From Pseudomonas sp. TMP9 (GTDB lineage: Bacteria > Pseudomonadota > Gammaproteobacteria > Pseudomonadales > Pseudomonadaceae): a stretch of 64,000 nt of DNA. Shown here one piece after another: positions 58,717-64,000 of this stretch (position 1 is the stretch's first letter; the number at the start of each line of letters is the position of its first letter). The translations under genes and the position numbers were made by a program. Below the pieces are notes generated by a model. It saw nothing but the letters and a program-made list of their open reading frames with translations. It was not told the DNA's origin and ran no database searches. The stretch is taken from assembly GCF_037943105.1 (NCBI RefSeq), contig NZ_CP149803.1:62001-126000 (forward strand), written 5' to 3'.

Positions 58717-60081
58717 ATGAACAAAGAAACCGAAATCAAACTGCGAGTTAGCCGTACAACCTTGGCTGCTTTGCGTGATCACCCGTTGCTGAAGAAACGC
58801 AACAAGAGTGGTTGGGAACAACGCGAACTGTTCAATCAGTATTTTGATACGCCTGAGCGCGACCTGGCTAAGGCCAAGATTGCCCTGCGTATTCGCCGTG
58901 ATGGCGATGTGTTTATCCAGACCCTGAAAACCCGCGGGCAAAGTGTTGCCGGCTTGTCCGAGCGCAATGAATACGATTGGAATCTGCCCAGCGCTGAGCT
59001 GGACTTAAGCAAGCTGGATGACAGCTGCTGGCCGGCAGCGCTGGCTGAGTTGGATAAGCAGCTACTGATGCCGATTTTCACCACGGACTTTATTCGCGAA
59101 AAGGCAGATATCGCCTGGGGCCGAGGTAAGACCAAGGTGATGATCGAAGCCGCCCTTGACCTCGGTGCAGTGATTGCCGGTGACGGCCAAGAAGAAATCT
59201 GCGAGCTGGAACTGGAACTGCGCCAAGGTGAGCCTGACGCCTTGTTGGAACTGGCGGCTGAGCTGGCGGCTGACTTGGCGCTGATGCCGTGTGACATCAG
59301 TAAAGCTGAGCGCGGTTATCGCTTGTTCGATGCCAGCAGCTACAGCCTGAATCTACCGGCACCTGCAGTAAGTGCTGAAACCAGTTTGGATGACAGCGTG
59401 GGTGCATTGGCTTGGCACTTGCTGGGCAGCAGTCAGCGGCTGGCTGAGCAATACCGGTTTAATGGTCACTGGCGCTTGCTGGTTGAGTGGTTGGAGCAGC
59501 TCAGCGGTTTACGGGCGTTACTCGGCAGCCTGGGGCAGGCTGCGCCACGCACCAGCAGCAATGCCCTGCGTGAATTACTGGATGCGCTGCTGCTGGAGTG
59601 GCGGCCTCGGTTGTTGGCAGGTCAGTTGGATGAGCAGGTGCGTAAAACTGCGCCCGCACAGTTCGCTGCTGAGCTTGAAGCCACCCGTTGGGGTTTGTTC
59701 TCCCTAAGCACCTCGCGTTGGTTGCTGGCGCGCAGCTGGACGGTGGGGCGTAATAATCGGGGTAACCGTCAAGGCGCAGCGCCGCTGGGTAACTGGTTGC
59801 CCACCCTGATTGCCGACGAGGGTGCTGCCCTGCAACTGCGTCGTTATCAGCAGCAGCCGGAAGACTTAGCCGAGCAACTGCCGCGTATTGAGCGCTTGCT
59901 GGTGTGGCTGCACCTGGCCCGCGAGGTGCTGGAGGTGGCGGAGGTTGATCGCCTGTACGGTGAGTTGAATAAGCTGGTGGAATTGGCTAACCAAGCCATC
60001 GACCCCGAGGTACTGGCAGCGCGCAAGGCGCAGCTATTAGCCATCGGCTCGCTGAAGGCGTGGCGTCAGCTGGTCAAGTAA
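58717..60081 (+). CDS. CYTH and CHAD domain protein, probable inorganic triphosphatase
   Basis: The 454-residue product has an N-terminal CYTH domain beginning ETEIKLRV (residues 4-11, the ExExK signature), with YFDTPERDLAKAKIALRIRRDG and ISKAERGYRLF as further parts, and a C-terminal helical CHAD domain (from about residue 220) rich in histidine and arginine-like positive charge. CYTH enzymes such as E. coli YgiF hydrolyse tripolyphosphate; CHAD binds polyphosphate. ATG 58717 is preferred to 58693, since the family starts just before EIK. Divergent from the DUF47-PiT pair, across 112 bases. Confidence 0.9.
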   Translation: MNKETEIKLRVSRTTLAALRDHPLLKKRNKSGWEQRELFNQYFDTPERDLAKAKIALRIRRDGDVFIQTLKTRGQSVAGLSERNEYDWNLPSAELDLSKLDDSCWPAALAELDKQLLMPIFTTDFIREKADIAWGRGKTKVMIEAALDLGAVIAGDGQEEICELELELRQGEPDALLELAAELAADLALMPCDISKAERGYRLFDASSYSLNLPAPAVSAETSLDDSVGALAWHLLGSSQRLAEQYRFNGHWRLLVEWLEQLSGLRALLGSLGQAAPRTSSNALRELLDALLLEWRPRLLAGQLDEQVRKTAPAQFAAELEATRWGLFSLSTSRWLLARSWTVGRNNRGNRQGAAPLGNWLPTLIADEGAALQLRRYQQQPEDLAEQLPRIERLLVWLHLAREVLEVAEVDRLYGELNKLVELANQAIDPEVLAARKAQLLAIGSLKAWRQLVK

Positions 60082-60144
60082 TAGTTCGGGTTTTGTCGGG
60101 GTTCATCCGCTGATCGCCCGCCAGCGGACTCTTACAGGGTGATA

Positions 60145-60163
60145 GCCCGGGCTAAACCCGGGC
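60145..60163. repeat. Small GCCCGGG hairpin of the dispersed repeat type
   Basis: GCCCGGG (60145-60151), loop CTAAA, CCCGGGC (60157-60163): perfect stem, with TA before it as in the TAGCCCGG repeats elsewhere in the window. It is in the 141-base gap between the convergent CYTH-CHAD and polyamine-binding genes and may also serve as a terminator. Confidence 0.55.
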
Positions 60164-60222
60164 GTTCACACGCGTGGCCGCCTGCGCTGCGCTTACGAGC
60201 GCATCGGCTCCCACAGCATGAA

Positions 60223-61281
60223 TCAATTGCCATCGCGAAAGCGCGTCCATATCCCATCGACAACCGCGCTGTGTTTTTCCGGCAGAGTTTCCAGCGGGTG
60301 CAGCCGGCGTTTGGTGTCGCGATCGGGGTAGAGATCTGGCTGGTTGCGTAGGGTTTCGTCGAGAAACTCGCGCGAATCCGCGTTGCCACTCGGGTAAAGG
60401 GTTTCGGCGGTGATCAATGCGGCAACTTTAGGCTGCATCAGGTAGTTGATAAACCGATGAGCCAGGTCGGGGCGCTTGGCGCTGCTGGGGATGACCAAAC
60501 TGTCGATAAATAGCACCGAGCCTTCATCAGGCACCAGAAAGCGCACCGGCTGACCTGCAGCGGCGGCGGCCAACGCATCGCCAACCCAGGCCATGGCCAC
60601 GCACAACTTGCCTTGGTTGAGGTCATCGATGTAACGCTCACTGTCGATGTAACGCAGGTTAGGCCGTAAACCATCCAGCACCTTGCTGGAGCGTTCGATC
60701 CTGCTCGGTGCGCTGCGCGCCAGGCTGCGGCCCTGATAATTGAGCAGCAAGGTAAAGGTCTCATCGGCTGCATCCAATATGCTGATGCCGCAACTGGCTA
60801 GACGTGAGCTTTGTTCTGCATCGAACAGCAGGCTCCAGCTATTGGGTAGCGGTCCACCAAATGCAGCTTCCGCCTGCGGCGTGTTGATCGCCAGACCCAC
60901 GGCCCCCCACAAATACGGCAGGGCGTGACGGTTGGCGGGGTCGAGGGCGACCAAGGTGCTGAGCAACTGTTTGTCGAGGTGTTTGCGGTTGGGCAAGAGG
61001 CTGAAGTCTAACGGTTGCAGCGTGCCGTTCTTGATCATGGCCGGCAGCGCATCATGCGAAGGCACGGCGACATCAATGGCCTCACCGCTGGACAACACCG
61101 TTTCCAATTCCTCGGCGGTACTGAAGGTCAGGTACTCCACCCGAATGCCGGTTTCAGCCTCGAAATCCTTGAGCACTTGCGGGGCGATATAGTCATTCCA
61201 GTTGTAGACGCGGATCACCTCTTCGGCACTGGCCAGCAGCGGCAGCAGGGTAAGCAGCAGTGAGGCAAACAAGCGTGGCAT
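60223..61281 (-). CDS. Polyamine-binding periplasmic protein (PotF/SpuD type)
   Basis: The 352-residue protein has a signal peptide (MPRLFASLLLTLLPLLASA) and the SpuD/PotF signature VIRVYNWNDYIAPQVLKDFE, followed by AIDVAVPSHDALP and LPYLWGAVGLAIN. It binds putrescine or spermidine in the periplasm. No transporter genes follow on this strand, so it is an orphan binding protein or uses a permease encoded elsewhere. ATG 61281 has AGGAG nine bases upstream; the extended start at 61344 is rejected. Confidence 0.9.
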   Translation of the reverse strand: MPRLFASLLLTLLPLLASAEEVIRVYNWNDYIAPQVLKDFEAETGIRVEYLTFSTAEELETVLSSGEAIDVAVPSHDALPAMIKNGTLQPLDFSLLPNRKHLDKQLLSTLVALDPANRHALPYLWGAVGLAINTPQAEAAFGGPLPNSWSLLFDAEQSSRLASCGISILDAADETFTLLLNYQGRSLARSAPSRIERSSKVLDGLRPNLRYIDSERYIDDLNQGKLCVAMAWVGDALAAAAAGQPVRFLVPDEGSVLFIDSLVIPSSAKRPDLAHRFINYLMQPKVAALITAETLYPSGNADSREFLDETLRNQPDLYPDRDTKRRLHPLETLPEKHSAVVDGIWTRFRDGN

Positions 61282-61406
61282 GAAGATCTCCTGAGTAGGT
61301 TGATGTCGTGTCAACAGGAATTCGCGGCGCAACTTAGCCGTCATCGCGCCGAGGCACGAATAAAGCAGGGTTACGCGGCGAGCGAAATTAAATGGCCAAG
61401 TGCCAT

Positions 61407-61433
61407 AAAAAACGCCGGCTCGAAGGCCGGCGT
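61407..61433 (-). terminator. Intrinsic terminator of the gamma-glutamylpolyamine synthetase gene
   Basis: On the minus strand: ACGCCGGC, loop CTTCGA, GCCGGCGT, then TTTTT, read from 61433 down to 61407. A perfect eight-base stem with a T run, 11 bases after the stop at 61445; it separates this gene from the polyamine-binding gene. Confidence 0.9.
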
Positions 61434-61444
61434 TGGGTGTTGCA

Positions 61445-62821
61445 TCAAACGGTGTGCAGGTACCAGTTGTATTCGAGGTCAGAGATGGAGTTCTCGAACT
61501 CGGCTAACTCGCTTTCCTTACAGGCGACGAAGATATCGATGTATTTCGGGTCGATATAACGCGCCAGGATTTCACTGTCATCCAACTCGCGCAGGGCATC
61601 ACGCAGGTTGTTTGGCAGGCTTTGCTCGTTTTGCTCGTAAGAGTTGCCTTCAATAGGCGCGCCCGGCTCGATCTTGTTGGTCAGGCCGTGGTGGATACCG
61701 GCCAATACGGCGGACAGCAGCAGGTATGGGTTGGCGTCTGCACCGGCTACGCGGTGTTCGATGCGCACCGCATCAGCCGTGTCATTCGGCACCCGCAGGG
61801 CCACGGTACGGTTGTCGATGCCCCAGCTCGGCGAGTTCGGCACGTAATACTGCGCACCGAAACGACGGTACGAATTGACGTTAGGGCAGAGGAAGGCCAT
61901 CGATGCAGGCATGGTTTCCAATACGCCACCAATGGCATGGCGCAGCGCATCGTTCTGCTCAGGCTCCTCGCAGGCGAAAATATTATTGCCCTGCTTATCG
62001 AGAATCGAGATGTGCACATGCAGCCCGTTGCCCGCTTGATTCGGGTAGGGCTTGGCCATGAAGGTGGTGTCCATCTCATGGTCGTACGCGATGTTCTTCA
62101 CCAGTCGCTTAAGCAGCAGTGCGTAATCACAGGCTTTGATCGGGTCCGCGACGTGGTGCAGGTTCACTTCGAACTGTGCAGGCGCGCTTTCCTTGACGAT
62201 GGCGTCAGCCGGGATGCCTTGCTCTTTGGCACCTTCAAGAATGTCTTGAAGGCATTCAGCGTATTCATCAAGGTCGTCGATCAGGTACACCTGAGTCGAG
62301 TGCGGACGCTTACCGGACAGCGGCGACAGTGGCGGCTGAGGACGACCGTTCACATTAGCTTGGTCGATCAGGTAAAACTCCAACTCAAACGCGGCGCAAA
62401 TGGTAAGGCCTAGTTCGTCGAACTTCTCAACCACCTGACGCAACACTTCCCGAGGGTCAGCAAAAAACGGCTGGCCTTCCATTTCATGCATGGTCATTAA
62501 CAGTTGCGCGGTAGGGCGCTTCTGCCATGGCTCGTAGCACAGGGTGTTGGGGATGGGAAAGCAGACCCGGTCGGCATCGCCGATATCTAAACCCAAGCCA
62601 GTGCTTTCCACTGTCGAGCCGTTGATATCCAGGGCGAATAAAGAGGCCGGGAGATTGATGCCGCGCTCGTAAACCTTGTGCAGGCTCGCGCGCTCGATAC
62701 GCTTACCGCGCACCACACCATTCATATCTGCAATTAGAAGGTCGACGAACAAGACCTCAGGGTGTTTCTTAAGGAACGCGTTCGCTTCGTTAAGCTGAAC
62801 GACACGCGGGGGTACAGACAT
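61445..62821 (-). CDS. Glutamine-synthetase family, gamma-glutamylpolyamine synthetase (SpuI/PuuA type)
   Basis: The 458-residue protein is a glutamine synthetase homologue. It has VDLLIADMNGVVRGKRIERAS near residue 24, in parts, the CAAFELEFYLID segment (first glutamate ligands, near 145), NGLHVHISILDKQGNNI near 261 and RIEHRVAGADANPYL near 350. Members of this clade glutamylate amines such as putrescine or spermidine in polyamine breakdown. It is divergent from a gamma-glutamyl-GABA hydrolase gene, supporting a polyamine role. The next synthetase gene begins at 63894; the substrates may differ. Confidence 0.93.
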   Translation of the reverse strand: MSVPPRVVQLNEANAFLKKHPEVLFVDLLIADMNGVVRGKRIERASLHKVYERGINLPASLFALDINGSTVESTGLGLDIGDADRVCFPIPNTLCYEPWQKRPTAQLLMTMHEMEGQPFFADPREVLRQVVEKFDELGLTICAAFELEFYLIDQANVNGRPQPPLSPLSGKRPHSTQVYLIDDLDEYAECLQDILEGAKEQGIPADAIVKESAPAQFEVNLHHVADPIKACDYALLLKRLVKNIAYDHEMDTTFMAKPYPNQAGNGLHVHISILDKQGNNIFACEEPEQNDALRHAIGGVLETMPASMAFLCPNVNSYRRFGAQYYVPNSPSWGIDNRTVALRVPNDTADAVRIEHRVAGADANPYLLLSAVLAGIHHGLTNKIEPGAPIEGNSYEQNEQSLPNNLRDALRELDDSEILARYIDPKYIDIFVACKESELAEFENSISDLEYNWYLHTV

Positions 62822-62850
62822 GATGCAACACCTTTTATGTTAAAAATATC

Positions 62851-62879
62851 AATCATGCAATTGCACGAGTGTGAGTCAA
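62851..62879 (-). promoter_or_regulatory. Candidate promoter for the minus-strand synthetase
   Basis: On the minus strand TTGACT (62879-62874) and ATGATT (62856-62851) are 17 bases apart, followed by an AAAAGGTGTTGC ribosome site before ATG 62821. The match to sigma-70 is modest at the -10 position. Confidence 0.3.
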
Positions 62880-62916
62880 TCTTAAACACCTGACGCTGTC
62901 AATAGAGGCGCATTTT

Positions 62917-62931
62917 GCCCCTAATTGGGGC
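62917..62931. promoter_or_regulatory. Palindrome between the two polyamine genes
   Basis: GCCCC-TAATT-GGGGC, arms 62917-62921 and 62927-62931, is a perfect dyad about 95 bases before the minus-strand gene and 165 before the plus-strand gene. It is a possible regulator site in the 276-base divergent region; no other strong element is seen in that region except the promoter candidates. Confidence 0.35.
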
Positions 62932-63031
62932 GCGATGGCCATTTTTAGGGCATTACAGGGCACTGCAGCCCGGCTTGAGCCCTTGTCTTTCGGGGTGCTC
63001 AGTCGGGTGTGTTCAATTTTTTACATGGCTA

Positions 63032-63060
63032 TTGTGAAAAAAAACGAACAACGCTAAGCT
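63032..63060 (+). promoter_or_regulatory. Candidate promoter of the gamma-glutamyl-GABA hydrolase gene
   Basis: TTGTGA (63032-63037) and TAAGCT (63055-63060) are separated by 17 bases, an A-rich spacer. It lies 38 bases before ATG 63098. It agrees with sigma-70 in position and partly in sequence. Confidence 0.35.
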
Positions 63061-63097
63061 CGGTTCGAACCCATAACATCAATAAAACGGGTGTCTC

Positions 63098-63850
63098 ATG
63101 TCGCGCCAGCCGATAATCGGCGTCAGTGCCTGCACCAAGCAGATCGGGCACAACATCTACCACACTGCCGGTGATAAATACCTGCAGGCCATTGCGCAGG
63201 TTGCTGGCGGTATGCCGGTGATCATCCCCGCGCTTGGCGAGCAGCTTGATCAAGCTTACCTGTTGCAACACCTTGACGGTCTGGTCTTTACCGGCTCGCC
63301 ATCCAATGTTGAGCCTCATCATTATGCGGGTGATGCCAGCGAGCCTGGCACCGCTCACGACCCCGCGCGTGACACCACCACACTTCCTCTTATTAAAGCA
63401 GCAATTGCCGCTGGCATTCCGGTGCTAGGTATTTGCCGCGGCTTTCAAGAAATGAATGTGGCATTTGGCGGCACCCTGCACCAACGCGTGCACGAAGTGG
63501 CCGGGCTGATGGACCACCGCGAGCCGGCCGACCTGCTCGCAGACCAGCAATACGGCTTGCGCCATGCGCTGCATGTGCAGCCGGGTGGGCTGCTGGCCAG
63601 CATCGGCTTGCCGGCCGACATTCAAGTCAACTCCATTCACGGCCAAGGCGTGCAGCGTCTGGCGCCGGGTCTTCGCGTAGAAGCGTTAGCGCCGGATGGG
63701 TTGATTGAAGCCTTCTCCGTCGTTGCCGCCAAAAGCTTCGCCTTAGGGGTGCAATGGCACCCCGAATGGCAGGTACGCTCTAACCCCAATTATCTCGCCA
63801 TCTTCCAGGCCTTTGGTGAGGCTTGCAGGAAGACGGCGGGGCAACGCTGA
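63098..63850 (+). CDS. Gamma-glutamyl-gamma-aminobutyrate hydrolase (PuuD/SpuA type)
   Basis: A 250-residue class-I glutamine-amidotransferase-like hydrolase. The catalytic triad is visible: Cys113 in GICRGFQEMN, and the His-Glu pair in GVQWHPEWQ near residue 221; VFTGSPSNVEP near 64 fits the oxyanion-side loop. It releases GABA from gamma-glutamyl-GABA in putrescine breakdown. It precedes a glutamine-synthetase-like gene in the same direction, as spuA-spuB in P. aeruginosa (from memory). Confidence 0.94.
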   Translation: MSRQPIIGVSACTKQIGHNIYHTAGDKYLQAIAQVAGGMPVIIPALGEQLDQAYLLQHLDGLVFTGSPSNVEPHHYAGDASEPGTAHDPARDTTTLPLIKAAIAAGIPVLGICRGFQEMNVAFGGTLHQRVHEVAGLMDHREPADLLADQQYGLRHALHVQPGGLLASIGLPADIQVNSIHGQGVQRLAPGLRVEALAPDGLIEAFSVVAAKSFALGVQWHPEWQVRSNPNYLAIFQAFGEACRKTAGQR

Positions 63851-63851
63851 A

Positions 63852-63870
63852 CCGACTCTTTATAAGTCGG
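63852..63870 (+). other. Small hairpin between the hydrolase and synthetase genes
   Basis: CCGACT (63852-63857) pairs with AGTCGG (63865-63870) around a seven-base A/T-rich loop, directly after the stop codon. It is weak and followed by CTCTC, so it is unlikely to block transcription into the next gene. Confidence 0.35.
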
Positions 63871-63893
63871 CTCTCACCAACCCTGAGGTCTCT

Positions 63894-64000
63894 ATGAGCA
63901 CCAAACTAGACCAGCTTTCGAGCTGGCTGAAAGAACGCAAAATCACCGAAGTTGAATGCCTGATCTGCGACCTTACCGGCATTGCCCGCGGTAAGATTTC
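63894..64000 (+). CDS. Glutamine-synthetase family protein, N-terminal part (SpuB/PuuA type)
   Basis: Only the first 35 codons are inside the window: MSTKLDQLSSWLKERKITEV followed by ECLICDLTGIARGKI. The D-T/L-G-I-A-R-G-K pattern is the N-terminal signature of the gamma-glutamylpolyamine synthetase group. CTGAGG precedes the ATG. It follows the hydrolase gene by 43 bases and is probably in the same operon. The gene runs off the window end. Confidence 0.85.
   Translation, partial: MSTKLDQLSSWLKERKITEVECLICDLTGIARGKI

Noticed and set aside
1..64000. CRISPR arrays, tRNA or rRNA genes, transposases, phage or toxin-antitoxin genes
   Set aside because: No regularly spaced direct repeats, no cloverleaf-type sequences and no matching protein families were seen by reading both strands; short structures could still be missed.

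Overview
The window is one contiguous piece of a gammaproteobacterial chromosome, almost certainly Pseudomonas: roughly 60% GC, dense coding, fused nuoCD, PA-type rubA/rubB/HU and glc genes, trpI divergent from trpBA, and a spu-type polyamine cluster. From memory of P. aeruginosa PAO1, most blocks correspond to PAO1 neighbourhoods (glc-rub-recG-oxyR; nuo; recCBD; prlC/osmC; trpIBA; argA-argE-pit; spu), but joined in a different order, which suggests a distant Pseudomonas lineage; I cannot name the species.

Layout. 1-6.0 kb: glycolate operon, end of glcE, then glcF, glcG, glcB and a glycolate/lactate permease gene (glcA/lldP type) broken by one in-frame TAG. 6.1-14.1 kb: rubredoxin, rubredoxin reductase, an HU protein, an SCP2-like protein, a secreted unknown, then on the minus strand an HDOD protein, recG and oxyR. 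14.35-29.4 kb: the complete 13-gene nuoA-N operon for respiratory complex I. 29.4-32.1 kb: an NAD-dependent epimerase-like protein and a Na/Pi-cotransporter-like membrane protein. 32.3-41.3 kb: recC-recB-recD. 41.4-49.8 kb: small metabolic and envelope genes (solute-binding protein, YheV, prlC, gamma carbonic anhydrase, HAD phosphatase, DUF1161, zinc aminopeptidase-like lipoprotein, small lipoprotein, OsmC, luciferase-like monooxygenase, dodecin). 49.9-53.7 kb: trpI, trpBA and a TetR regulator. 53.9-60.1 kb: argA, argE, PiT phosphate permease with its DUF47 partner, and a CYTH-CHAD protein. 60.2-64.0 kb: polyamine uptake and gamma-glutamyl-polyamine catabolism genes, ending inside a second glutamine-synthetase-like gene.

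Working together: the glc products oxidise glycolate to glyoxylate and condense it with acetyl-CoA to malate; electrons enter the quinone pool also fed by Nuo. RecBCD, RecG and OxyR cover break repair, fork rescue and peroxide sensing. The spu genes turn putrescine-type amines into gamma-glutamyl intermediates and on to GABA.

The gene content is mostly ordinary core metabolism. I found no CRISPR array, tRNA, rRNA, transposase, phage or defence island and no convincing new multi-gene system. What stands out is at sequence level: the amber codon that splits the glycolate permease with a good ribosome site just behind it, a repeat-like in-frame insertion in recB, nested perfect inverted repeats pushed between recB and recD, a direct-repeat-bounded segment between nuoF and nuoG, and a dispersed GTAGCCCGG...CCGGG repeat family. 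No gene-free stretch exceeds 300 bases; the longest (62822-63097 and 14091-14353) are divergent promoter regions.
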